Shown: piece after piece, positions 9,181 through 17,312 of the stretch | How positions within the stretch are numbered: the stretch's first letter is position 1 | Layout of the letters: every line of letters starts with the position of its first letter | Source of the DNA: Arthrobacter cheniae | GTDB lineage: Bacteria; Actinomycetota; Actinomycetes; Actinomycetales; Micrococcaceae | Length of the DNA stretch: 48,093 nucleotides | NCBI RefSeq assembly: GCF_003602275.1 | Contig: NZ_QZVT01000016.1 | Location: 438 to 48,530 of the forward strand | Direction: 5' to 3' | Made by a program: the position numbers and the translations under genes | Notes under the pieces: generated by a model | Database searches by the model: none | Told to the model about the DNA's origin: nothing | The model's input: the letters and a program-made list of their open reading frames with translations, nothing else

Positions 9181-9717
9181 CTAGTCGTGTTCAGGGCGCA
9201 GCGTCGCATCTGCATCGGTTTCAACCCACCGGGTGAAGGTGGTCGTGAGGTGAGCCCGAGTGGGAGAGGCGCAGAATGGGTCGGCTTCGGCACTTGCGGT
9301 TTCGTTCAGAGGGGCGACGCGGATGAGCTGGAAGGGCTCATCTCCAGCGCGGGCTCTGATGGTGACGACGTTACCGGCCCTGCTAAGCCGCACTGTGACT
9401 TCCCGATTGATCCACTCAGGGACGGGTGCTACCGACCAGTCAGAGACTCCATGTGTGACGACTGCCCCAACCTGTGGGATGCCGTCGGACACCTCTACAC
9501 CGGCTTTGATCCACACGGATTCCGAGACGTGAAGATAGATCCCTGCCTGATCGAACTGCTCAGCGTAATTCAAAAGGAATGAGACCTCTATGGCTATGTC
9601 AACGCAGGTGGGGACCCACGAGGGCGGTCTAAGCGAGACCCACTTTGCAGAGTGATCGGGAGCTTGAGTGGAGATCACTTCCGAAGCCTGGTTTAAGTCC
9701 ACCCACCGCTCTCGCAC
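9181..9717 (-). CDS. DUF1349-family (concanavalin-like) protein
   Basis: This 178-residue protein matches DUF1349, a lectin/glucanase-like beta sandwich of unknown activity. Landmarks are DQAGIYLHVSESVWIKAGVE, VVTHGVSDWSVAPVPEW, VTVRLSRAGNVVTIRAR and the ending DPFCASP. Family members are usually about 190-200 residues. The N-terminus here (WVDLNQASEVISTQ...) is less family-like, so it may be partly degraded. The GTG start has no clear ribosome-binding site. DUF1349 proteins are cytoplasmic and often found alone in actinobacteria. Confidence 0.7.
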   Translation of the reverse strand: MRERWVDLNQASEVISTQAPDHSAKWVSLRPPSWVPTCVDIAIEVSFLLNYAEQFDQAGIYLHVSESVWIKAGVEVSDGIPQVGAVVTHGVSDWSVAPVPEWINREVTVRLSRAGNVVTIRARAGDEPFQLIRVAPLNETASAEADPFCASPTRAHLTTTFTRWVETDADATLRPEHD

Positions 9718-9928
9718 CGACTTACCGGTGGATCATTCGCAGTGTCACTTGAGCCACCCCCACCGTTGGGTATGGGAGGGTGAGGGGGTGTGGAGGTGAG
9801 GTTCACCGCAGCAGCCCCATCCGTCGAGAAGGGTTCACTGCGGACCTCGCCGTTGACATGATGGCCACGCTTCTGTTTCCAAATCGCGCGAAGCATGCTG
9901 AGGTACTGGCAAGGGAGGCGGAGGCGAC

Positions 9929-10702
9929 GTGGAACAGCACGACAGTGGAGGCGCGGCAGACGCGGTTGATCGGATCAAGGCCTATGCTCGGGGCATCTTT
10001 AAGGCGACGGCGGTGGCGTACTCGCTGATGGATCCCGAGTACGTGATCCTCGACGTGAATCCGGCGTTCGTCGAGCTCGTGGGGATTTCCGCTACTGATC
10101 TCGTTGGCAGCCAGGCGTTCGAGGTGTTCGCCGAGAACCCGTCACAGGCGGAGCAGGAACCGGCCAGGGTTATGCGCGAATCGCTCGAACGCGTGAAGAA
10201 GACCGGGCAGAGGGACAGCCTGCTCCTCCACCGTTTCGACATCCCTGACCCTGGGCACCCCGGCGCGTTTCTGGAGCGGTATTGGAGCCCGGTCAATAGC
10301 CCTGTCCTGGACGACGAGGGTCACGTGGTCGCTCTTTTGCAGGAGGTGCACGACGTCACCGAGCACCGCGAGGATCTCGTCCGTCTTCTGGCCTACCTCG
10401 GTGCTGATCCGGACGTATCCGACGCGGACCGGAAACGGCGCTTCACGGAGTACTCGGCGGCGACCATGGTGACGTCCAGTCTCTATCGCTCCGCGCGCAA
10501 AGAGGTGGAGCAACTGCAGGAAGCCATGAGCTCCCGGGCTGGCATCGAGCAGGCCAAGGGCATTCTCATGGCTCAGCACCACTGCACCAGCGCAGAGGCG
10601 TTCCTCCGGCTGCAGAAAATGTCCAACGACACCCACGTCAAGCTGAAGGACGTCGCAACCGCCATCATCTACCAGGTGACAGCACCGCACAGCGCCGGAT
10701 AG
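9929..10702 (+). CDS. PAS-ANTAR signalling regulator
   Basis: This 257-residue protein has a PAS domain at about residues 20-150 (DPEYVILDVNPAFVELVG, then EVHDVTEHRE closing the domain), a linker helix, and an ANTAR domain at about 190-250 (SRAGIEQAKGILMAQHHCTS, KLKDVATAIIYQV). ANTAR is an RNA-binding antiterminator fold, and PAS would supply ligand or redox sensing, so this is a one-component post-initiation regulator in the cytoplasm. It is the only complete ANTAR protein in the island, as the other two are damaged. The start is GTG 9929 after GGAGGCGGAGG. Targets are unknown. Confidence 0.88.
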   Translation: MEQHDSGGAADAVDRIKAYARGIFKATAVAYSLMDPEYVILDVNPAFVELVGISATDLVGSQAFEVFAENPSQAEQEPARVMRESLERVKKTGQRDSLLLHRFDIPDPGHPGAFLERYWSPVNSPVLDDEGHVVALLQEVHDVTEHREDLVRLLAYLGADPDVSDADRKRRFTEYSAATMVTSSLYRSARKEVEQLQEAMSSRAGIEQAKGILMAQHHCTSAEAFLRLQKMSNDTHVKLKDVATAIIYQVTAPHSAG

Positions 10703-10803
10703 CCACCACGCATCTCCCGCGGCGTGTCCTCGAACAGACCCGGCTCCCCTGCAAGCAAGGGCACTAACCCACGCAGGTACTCATCAACATTCCACCCGCT
10801 GTC
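10703..10803 (-). pseudogene. Fragment of the small sensory-island family
   Basis: The minus strand reads NVDEYLRGLVPLLAGEPGLF, clearly like the core of the proteins at 8586 and 10860 (DAYLHGLMPLP.xDxDLLA). It lacks a start and the N-terminal helix, and the tail is aberrant. It is a decayed copy. Confidence 0.5.
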
Positions 10804-10832
10804 GGTCCGGGACTGTCCGAGAAACGGTTTCC

Positions 10833-10868
10833 CTAGGTTCGCTAGGTTCGCTAGGTTCGCTAGATTCG
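10833..10868. repeat. 9-bp tandem repeat (CTAGGTTCG)n
   Basis: There are four units, three CTAGGTTCG and one CTAGATTCG. On the minus strand each unit supplies a TAG in the frame of the adjoining small gene, so that gene ends in four successive in-frame TAG codons. Confidence 0.9.
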
Positions 10869-11069
10869 CGGGGTGTCGTAGGAGCAGGCCGCTCTGGGGG
10901 GTTGGGGCAGGTCGTCGATCAGTTCGTTCAGGGCCATGGCGATGAGGTCCCGGTCCATGGCTGGTAGTTGATACATGCCGTGCAGGTACGCGTCGAGCTC
11001 AAACTCACGTACGTTGCCAGTCATGCCGAAGTACTTCCACCAGATGGCTTCCGTGGTGATGTCGTACAC
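10860..11069 (-). CDS. Small protein of unnamed sensory-island family (copy 2)
   Basis: This 69-residue protein has AIWWKYFGMTGNVREFELDA then YLHGMYQLPAMDRDLIAMAL and NELIDDL. It is the best-preserved member of the family also present at 8586 and 12638-13531. The GTG start is preceded by AGGAGG about 11 bp upstream, and the frame is closed upstream by TGA. Its stop codon lies in the 9-bp repeat. Function is unknown. The pattern W..YF.xTGN.xE.ExDAYLHG.xxLP.xDRD.IA.A.NE is shared by the intact copies. Confidence 0.7.
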   Translation of the reverse strand: MYDITTEAIWWKYFGMTGNVREFELDAYLHGMYQLPAMDRDLIAMALNELIDDLPQPPRAACSYDTPRI

Positions 11070-11744
11070 CTTCTTCGCATCCTCCTGCGCCCGTGTTGCA
11101 ACTCATAGGTTGCGAGGAAAATATGGGAGAAAGTCGCTAAAACATCATTCCAGCTTGCATTGACTAGCACCCGTTTTGTTTGTCAGGTTCTTGCTGTTAT
11201 CAAAGATGGTCGTGCCTCCGTTCCGCATGAAATCGCTAGGTGTTCGAAGGTCGTCCGTCGCTTCAACTCCAAGCGAAGTGATTGAAGGCCGGATGAGGCC
11301 GTCACCTCCCCAAGAACCAATGCCCTTAATCAAGTTCCATTCCTGCAAAATCAGCATGACTGGCTTAGAGGGACGCGCGGCACGGTAACCAGACACCGCG
11401 AAAAGATTCCGTCGCTGATTGCCCTCATCGGAGGCGTCAGCTACCTGCACGACGCGTCATCGCCAATGGCTATGCTCGGGGGCTCTACGTAATGCTCGCC
11501 GCAGTTGCGCTGTCCATCATCGTCACCACCGCTGCTCTAGGTCGCCTAGCCCGTCATTTCTTTCGAGTTCTCCTCGGCTTCGCGGCAGATTGAAAGTTTT
11601 TTAGGTTGATTACTTCTTGTCAGCCCCAGGTGGATGACCCGCTAGCCCTCAAGGTTTTGCTTTCCACGTGTGCGCATCCAGAGGTGCAGGCGATATCGGC
11701 GCCGGGCTGCCGTCGGCGTTCCGATCTGGTCGTCTGGTTGGGTT
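11070..11744. other. Gene-free stretch
   Basis: A minus-strand frame at 11145-11450 (101 codons) has no recognisable domain or good start and is not accepted. Nothing else is seen. Confidence 0.35.
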
Positions 11745-12479
11745 TTAACGCTGCGCGAGGGCGGTGAGGGTTTGGTATTGGGGGTGGTCAGCGAGGAAGG
11801 AGAACGCCATGGGGCATTGCGGCCTAAGGCTCAGACGCCGTTTGTGAGCGTTGAGCACAACATGGCGCATAAGGGTCACATCCATGCCCTCGTCCCGGAA
11901 TTCGGGCTGTTCCACTCCATCAGTGAGAACGATATGGCCGCCGTTCATCGTGTACTTCAGGTACGCCGCGAGGCTTCCATCAACGAAGAGCTCGAACCTG
12001 CAGTACAGGGGATTGTCGCGAAACGATTCCCTGGCCGGGTTCGCGGGAAGGATGCGTGTCGCGGTCTGCTGGGCGCGGTGCTCGAGTTCATCGACAATCA
12101 TGTCGTAACGGTCCATGGCGGCGGCGGGCGGATAATCGGTATCCATCAACTTGTAGGCCTGGTTCACCAGGACCCTTAGGTGCCTCATCGACAGTGCCGC
12201 GATGTCCTGAGCAGTCAGTTCCTCCTCGACCACAGTGCTGTCATGCTCCGGTGAGGAAGGTTGCGACTCGGGCGACTCGGGCGACTCGGGCGACTCGGGC
12301 GACTCGGGCGACTCGGGCGACTCGGGCGACTCGGGAAACTCGGGAAACTCGGGCGACTCTGGCTATTGGAAGCCGGGACTAGGTTCGGTGACCGATACGA
12401 AGGCTCCGGACATCTCACCAGAATCGGGACCAGCGAAGGATGTGGGCTCGGTCTGGGGCGCCTGCAAGAGTTCAGTCAT
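11745..12479 (-). pseudogene. GNAT-like acetyltransferase gene interrupted by an in-frame TAG
   Basis: The C-terminal 150 residues (from about 12195) resemble the small YjdJ-type GNAT domain: FELFVDGSLAAYLKY, then GMDVTLMRHVVLNAHKRRLS and CPMAFSFLADHPQYQTL. The reading frame continues upstream without break through a (Pro-Glu-Ser)n tract to a TAG at 12363-12365. Beyond the TAG it continues in the same frame to an ATG at 12479 that has an excellent AGGAG site 5 bp away (MTELLQAPQTEP...). The original protein was therefore about 244 residues. As it stands it must either end after 38 residues or restart at GTG 12233 (162 residues), which has only a weak site. Either a nonsense mutation or readthrough explains it. 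GNAT identity is a fold-level call. Confidence 0.6.
12265..12363. repeat. 9-bp minisatellite (GACTCGGGC) x11
   Basis: There are seven perfect units (12265-12327) and four degenerate ones up to 12363. In the minus-strand GNAT frame it encodes Pro-Glu-Ser repeats, that is, a flexible acidic linker whose length can change by slippage. Confidence 0.95.
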
Positions 12480-12637
12480 TACCGCTCCTGTGTTTGTCAG
12501 AAATCAGGCCCGTGTCTAGACCCCGGTGTCTCCCACGACGATATCGGCAGCCCACTCAGAAACAAGCGAAGCCGGGTTACAACCAGGTGACAGATCAGAG
12601 CTGGGCTGCGTCCGATGGGCGCCGAACTCAGTCGTTG

Positions 12638-13531
12638 TTAGACCCACAGCTGCATCTGTACTTGCGCGGCGAGCCTGCGGAGGACCTGAACGTCCTCATC
12701 GGTGAAGGTTCGGGGCTGGTCATCCATCAGGCAGAGAGTACCGATGCGCCACCCGTCGGCGGTACTGACGGGATGGCCGGCGTAGAACCGCACTTTGGGG
12801 CCACCAGCGACGAGGGGATGACGCTGCCACTGCGGGTGGATGCTGGCGTCGGTGATGACCAGTGTCCGGTCGTCCTTGAAGGTTGTCGCGCAGAGGGAAA
12901 GATCCCGGGGAAGGTCCTGACCTAGGGGGCCAGTGACGGATTTGATGACCTGCGAGTCTTCAGTGATCAGGGCGATGGAAGAGGAACTGACCCCGAAGTG
13001 ATCCCGTGCCTGCCGGGTGATCTTGTCAAAGCGCTCCTCAGCCCCGGTCTCAAGCAACCGGGATTCGTGGAGAGCGCGGAGTCGACGAAACTCGACCTCA
13101 TCCAACATGTCACGGTCACTGGGTCCATCGGACCCAGTGCTGGCGATGCTGGTTCCATGGCTGCCGGCGGCGACGGCACTGGTGCTATGGTCCCCAACCG
13201 GTGGGGCAGTGAAGTCGTACCCGTCGGGTGTGAGTGTCAGGGTTCGCAGGTATTCCTCGTAGCCCGAGTTCTCGGCCGCGTCCTGGTCACTGTAGTGCGC
13301 ACCGTCGGCGGTGGAACCAGTAGCGTCCAGGGACTCGTTGATTGCGTGCGCGATCACGTCCCGCTGATCCCTGGGAAGCATGATCAGTCCGGCGAAATAC
13401 CCTTCAATGGAAAGCTCATCGGCGTTGCCGGTGATTTCGAAGTACGCCATGAACAGGTCCTCGGTATGCAGATGTGCTGCACGAATGGTTTGGATGGCGC
13501 TCCACTGCTGCACGTACTTATCGAGCACCAC
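12638..13531 (-). CDS. GAF-domain protein with N-terminal small sensory-island domain
   Basis: This protein is about 297 residues if started at the GTG pair 13528-13531, which follows GGAAGG; the open frame reaches 13645. Residues about 15-70 are the small domain seen alone at 8586 and 10860 (LFMAYFEITGNADELSIEG then YFAGLIMLP.xxRD). A Ser/Thr/Gly-rich linker follows, then a GAF domain (about 160-297) with FGVSSSSIALITEDSQVIKS, LCATTFKDDRTLVITDA and VRFYAGHPVSTADGWRIGTL. No histidine kinase, GGDEF or ANTAR output is present, so it may sense a ligand and act through partners such as the HPt-like protein encoded just upstream. The fusion links the small domain to signal sensing. Confidence 0.78.
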   Translation of the reverse strand: MVLDKYVQQWSAIQTIRAAHLHTEDLFMAYFEITGNADELSIEGYFAGLIMLPRDQRDVIAHAINESLDATGSTADGAHYSDQDAAENSGYEEYLRTLTLTPDGYDFTAPPVGDHSTSAVAAGSHGTSIASTGSDGPSDRDMLDEVEFRRLRALHESRLLETGAEERFDKITRQARDHFGVSSSSIALITEDSQVIKSVTGPLGQDLPRDLSLCATTFKDDRTLVITDASIHPQWQRHPLVAGGPKVRFYAGHPVSTADGWRIGTLCLMDDQPRTFTDEDVQVLRRLAAQVQMQLWV

Positions 13532-13648
13532 AACCCACTTCCTTCCCGGTATCCCATACCGGGGCAGTTCAACAACCAGCCGAGCTCCATGACCACCCAA
13601 CATTACGACGCAACACCTCCAAAAGACTGCTGCTTCGAGTGACACACA

Positions 13649-14119
13649 TCAAGTGGACGCTACCCACCGCGCCGTGCCCGGTGCGGAGCCGAAGGGTTCT
13701 CCTAGAGGGAGCTCTGTGTAGCCCATGGGGTAGTGATCCTTCAGCTCGACAAAGGCTTGTCTGAAGAGGTCGGCTTGTACTTCGAGTCGCTGGATGAGCG
13801 GCCCGTATGGTGTCTTCTCGACCGATGCGCGTGCCAGTGCTTGGGTAATGCATCCGTGGAGCTGGCCGGCGCCCGTGATAGCGGCGCTGGCCTGCAGGCT
13901 CAGCATCGTCGTTATGACGGCTTCTTTGTCCTGGTTTTCCAGCGCCTGACGTATCGCGCTGATGCGCTGATCGAGTAGTGATTCGAAGGAGGTGATGAAG
14001 CTGAACGCAGCAGTAGGTGAGGCAAGGTCATCGACGAGTTCCGCGAAGATCGCTGGGTCGAGTGCGAGATCGGGTGTGCCGATGTGAAGGGCTTGAGTGC
14101 TGGCCGTATTTTCTTCCAC
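13649..14119 (-). CDS. HPt-like protein lacking the phospho-histidine
   Basis: This helical protein has an HPt-like bundle at about residues 45-100 (LLDQRISAIRQALENQDKE, TTMLSLQASAAITGAGQL). In phosphotransfer proteins the aligned motif is A-H-S-L-K-G. Here the His position is Leu, so phosphotransfer is not expected. The annotated start is GTG 14119, but the frame stays open and coding-like upstream for 61 more codons (segments LDDIDVQILHSRVQRQLDHE and TEYRHAELLGEFSRRTVEAS) to a GGAGGA at 14307-14312 with no ATG, GTG or TTG after it. The true start seems lost, so this may be a pseudogene or use a rare start. It lies immediately upstream of the GAF protein. Confidence 0.55.
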   Translation of the reverse strand: MEENTASTQALHIGTPDLALDPAIFAELVDDLASPTAAFSFITSFESLLDQRISAIRQALENQDKEAVITTMLSLQASAAITGAGQLHGCITQALARASVEKTPYGPLIQRLEVQADLFRQAFVELKDHYPMGYTELPLGEPFGSAPGTARWVAST

Positions 14120-14820
14120 GATAATGCGCAGAAGGGCACGCCAGGCGGAGGCCTCGACGGTTCGGCGGCTGAATTCTCCGAGGAGTTCAGCGTGGCGGTA
14201 CTCCGTTTCCGGGTGAGCTTCACAATCGGTGGCGTACTCGTGGTCGAGCTGCCGTTGAACGCGACTGTGAAGGATCTGGACGTCGATGTCGTCGAGGGCG
14301 GTGAGATCCTCCGGGAAGGACTCTGTCGGGCCGAGCCTGCTATTGATAATGATCCTCAGAAGCTGAACGTGGGGTGGTGGCGATGATCGGGCAGTGGAAG
14401 CACCGATAAAAACTTCAGAGGGACACAGTGTTGGGACCGTGGGGTGCCGTTCGTCGGCCGATGTCGAAGATGAAGAGGCGCTCGAGGTGAGCCGCTTAGC
14501 GAGGTGGCAGAGCGGGACGGTCCGTACTGTGCTCCACGGGACGCTCTACCGCGTAGACGCTACGTCGTAGGAAATACGATCGCAAGTCGGCTTACCACTC
14601 GGGTAAGCGACAGCTTCAGGGTTTTGACAATTAGAGCTTTCGGAGCTCTAAGTTCCCGCACTCAAACGCTCGTTCAGCTCACAACGGGGGAAGGGTTCAC
14701 CCCGGTTAAGGGTCTTTTGGCTGCTTCCGTGAGGGATAAAGCGACGGGGTTCTTGAGAAGTTCCGTGGCTGAAGGCTTGTCCTTGCTCCGCGCGGGCGGT
14801 GCGGGTTTTTCTGTCGAAAC

Positions 14821-14864
14821 GGACGATAGGTCCGACCCCTTCGGCGGGGTGGGACCTATCGTCC
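14821..14864. terminator. Strong hairpin terminator
   Basis: A 13-bp perfect outer stem (14821-14833 with 14852-14864) and an inner CCCC/GGGG stem enclose a short loop. It separates the HPt gene from the minus-strand gene at 14969-15349 and could serve the latter. Confidence 0.7.
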
Positions 14865-14968
14865 GGATGGAGATCGGCTACTTCGTCGTTGTTGGTCCGA
14901 ACATCGCGTCGATGTCTGCCAATTCCATGTCAGCGGTGGCCGGGGTGGCGGTAACCTTGGCCCCGATG

Positions 14969-15349
14969 TTAAGCCTTGGGGGCCTCATCTGCCTTGGGGG
15001 CCTCATCGGCCTTGGCCAAGTTCGGCACGTCCGGGCCGTCGGCATCCTTCAACTGCGCAGTGGCGGGCTTGTCCTCAGCCGTGGCATTGTCGAACTTGTT
15101 GTCAGTCTCGCGTTCCATCTTCAGTGCCTCCATTTTGTCGGTCTCGGTCTAGGTTAACTCGGTGAGGGCGTCAGCCTGCCCCTCAAGCTCACCGTCCTCG
15201 GTCTCGTCGGACTCGTTGAAGTCACCGGGAAGGGCGCGCTCGAACTTGAGCTTAGCCTCATCGAGCTTCCGCTGTGCGATCTGCGTGTGAGCAATGCAAA
15301 AGATCTTTCGGTGCGCCGCTTCCCGCCTCCCAGGTAGGAATTGCCGCAT
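14969..15349 (-). pseudogene. Hypothetical acidic protein interrupted by an in-frame TAG
   Basis: From ATG 15349 (GAAGGG 5 bp upstream) the frame gives 66 residues rich in Glu, Asp and Lys (RKLDEAKLKFERALPGDFNE, EDGELEGQADALTELT), then TAG at 15149-15151. It continues in frame to a second ATG at 15133 and 54 more residues of the same character (MEALKMERETDNKFDN) ending in an 18-bp duplication (KADEAPKADEAPKA) and TAA at 14969. Past that stop another frame reads NIGAKVTATPATADMELAD up to TAG near 14880, so further tail may also have been lost. No family is recognised. Either two short proteins or one nonsense-mutated gene. Confidence 0.45.
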
Positions 15350-15445
15350 GTAACCCTTCGATGGGAGCACCATGAGCAACCACGACCATCCAACGACCAA
15401 CGTGATCACCCCTTGGATGATCAAGGGCCCAACAGTGATGCTGGC

Positions 15446-16306
15446 ATGTCTTCTGCAGCGATCTCCGCGCTGAACTCCGACGAGTACTCGACTGCTACCG
15501 GCATCGACGCGGATAGCAGGGCTGGTGATGAGGGCGCCAGTGATGACGGTGCTGCTGGTGCTGCTGGTGTGCTGCAGAACATGGTCTTGGACAGTGATGA
15601 CGTTCAGGGGTTCCTGACGACGCTGTCACAGCACGCCGCCGATCAACTCTCCGGTCGGGATCATGAAGTCCGCTGCGGAATCACGCTGCTACGCCCCCGA
15701 GCTGCGGAAACAGTAGCCAGCAGCGATAACCTGGCCAGGACCATGGATGAGGTTCAGTACCAGTTCGATGAAGGACCCTGCCTCACCGCGGCACGAACCG
15801 GCCAGATCACACAGGTCCACGACGTCACCTCGGACTCACGGTGGCCCCAATACCTCCAAGCGATCGCTGAAACCGGTGTCCGATCTATCCTTGCCGTGCC
15901 GATCCCACTGGAAGGTGACTCGCGGTGCGCCCTTAACCTCTACTCGCCATCAACTAGAGCATTTACTGATGAGGCGGTCCGGGACGCTGAACGCTTTGCC
16001 CAGGAAACCTCGGTCACTCTACGCCTAGCGGTGCGAATCGCTCAGCTCACAGATGCCCAAGGACACCTCAAAGAAGCGATGCGCTCAAGGACCATAATCG
16101 ACCTCGCAGCGGTCGTCGGATCCGTCAGCGACCAGCCACCCACTTCAACCATTAGAGCAATACGTCGCGCTCATCACTCGTTTCAGCACTCGCTCAGGTG
16201 GAGAACTAGTGAGATTGCGGTTCGTTCACCAAGCAACTCTTCGCGAGAGGAGGGTGGGCTCACATCTGGCTGCGGATGTGGTCTTTGCCCGCGTTCGCAT
16301 TCTTAG
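15446..16306 (+). pseudogene. GAF-ANTAR regulator with the ANTAR core deleted
   Basis: The GAF domain is intact (about residues 40-215 counted from ATG 15446; landmarks VQYQFDEGPCLTAARTGQ, RWPQYLQAIAETGVRSILAV, VTLRLAVRIAQLTDAQGHL). ANTAR then begins normally (EAMRSRTIIDLAA) but jumps straight to VVGSVSDQPP, which corresponds to the end of ANTAR in the related fragment at 8219-8551 (RVVSTASDEPP). About 35 residues, including the conserved helical RNA-binding core, are missing, in frame. The tail is then out of register and unrelated to the family. An earlier ATG at 15341 is in frame but has no good ribosome-binding site. The product might still bind a ligand but should not antiterminate. Confidence 0.65.
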
Positions 16307-16361
16307 AAGTGGTTCCCGCTTAGACCGCCCCGTGGGTTCCGTTTAGGTTGACAGAGCCACC

Positions 16362-16523
16362 ATGGACCGGATGCTGTCAGCCCCGTACGAGGACGCTGTC
16401 TACCCGGCGCAGTACTTCACCGACAAGCAGACCGCGGGACAGTGGCTGAACCTGATCCATGATCTGGTGTGCGAGGATCCGATCGAGCACACCATGGTCT
16501 TACCGTTGACCTGGATCCCCTGA
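16362..16523 (+). CDS. Small hypothetical protein
   Basis: This 53-codon frame (MDRMLSAPYEDAVYPAQYFT, QWLNLIHDLVCEDPIEHTM) has balanced, protein-like composition but no recognised family and no good ribosome-binding site. It may be the 3' end of a lost gene. Confidence 0.3.
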   Translation: MDRMLSAPYEDAVYPAQYFTDKQTAGQWLNLIHDLVCEDPIEHTMVLPLTWIP

Positions 16524-16625
16524 AAGCGTGGCCCAGACCTCGACGAACTAGGTACTAGCAGCGTCCATGGAGCAAGCTGTCGGCCGGACGCGGGCGGATG
16601 CATCACTTAGGTCCTGCTGCGCTCC

Positions 16626-17312
16626 TCAGGTCAGCGTGCGTAGATACGTGGAGAATCCGGAAGGGACGCGGCCTTCGGTGCGCGAGGATGTCGTTACCCT
16701 GATGCTGCCCGAGGCCGTCCATTGCACGCCTTTGGCTTTTGCCCGATCCACGAGGTCCACATCCTCGTTCTGCGTCAGCGGGTGGAAACCGCCGAGGTCA
16801 AGGTAGGTCTTCCCCCCGATGCCGAGGTTCGCGCCGTGCACGTGGGGGTGTCCGTTACCGGGAGTATAGGCCTGGTACCAGCTTCGTAGAAGGTGGGCGT
16901 TGTCGGCGGTCGCTGTGGGGCGGACGGTACCGAGGACGAGCTGGTACTCGCTACCGAGGCGATAGTGCCGGATGAGCCAGTCGCGCGGTACGAGGGTATC
17001 GGCGTCGGTGTTGGCGACCCACGTCCGCTCTGGCAGGCTCCGGGAACGGCTTAGGGCGAAACGGACACCGGCGTCGCGCGCGGCTCCAACCGAGCCGAAG
17101 GTACCGGCAATGATCGAGATACCCGGAACGCTTTGCGCTGCGCTCAAGGAACGGTCGGTGCAGCGGTCCAAAACCACGGTCACCGAGACGAGGACTTGCG
17201 GGACGGTGTCCAGGAAATGGGCCCGGGCGGCATCGAGGGCGGTGAGGCACGCGGGCAGCCAGTCCTCCTCGTTGCGGGCGGGTACGACGACGGCTACCTG
17301 GCCCAGGATCAC
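16626..17312 (-). CDS. Family 2 glycosyltransferase
   Basis: This is a 228-residue GT-A fold enzyme. It has VAVVVPARNEEDWLPACL (nucleotide-sugar binding) and then VVLDRCTDRS. The metal-binding DxD equivalent is NTDADTLVPRDWL, and the acceptor side carries GGFHPLTQNEDVDLVDR with the ED catalytic pair. The start is GTG 17312, which overlaps the TGA of the upstream gene (GTGA overlap), so translation is coupled. It is the last gene of a three-gene operon with an acyl-CoA dehydrogenase-like protein and a deacetylase/methyltransferase. The sugar donor and acceptor are unknown. There are no membrane segments, so it is cytoplasmic. Confidence 0.88.
   Translation of the reverse strand: MILGQVAVVVPARNEEDWLPACLTALDAARAHFLDTVPQVLVSVTVVLDRCTDRSLSAAQSVPGISIIAGTFGSVGAARDAGVRFALSRSRSLPERTWVANTDADTLVPRDWLIRHYRLGSEYQLVLGTVRPTATADNAHLLRSWYQAYTPGNGHPHVHGANLGIGGKTYLDLGGFHPLTQNEDVDLVDRAKAKGVQWTASGSIRVTTSSRTEGRVPSGFSTYLRTLT

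Noticed and set aside
12265..12363. CRISPR array
   Set aside because: The repeats are 9 bp and contiguous, with no spacers and no cas genes.
12235..12519. Plus-strand frame encoding Ser-Gly-Asp repeats
   Set aside because: It is antisense to the repeat in the GNAT gene, lacks a ribosome-binding site, and its openness is due to the repeat unit having a length divisible by three.
14504..15157. 217-codon plus-strand frame
   Set aside because: It contains the terminator hairpin and lies opposite the acidic minus-strand gene, whose composition is more protein-like.
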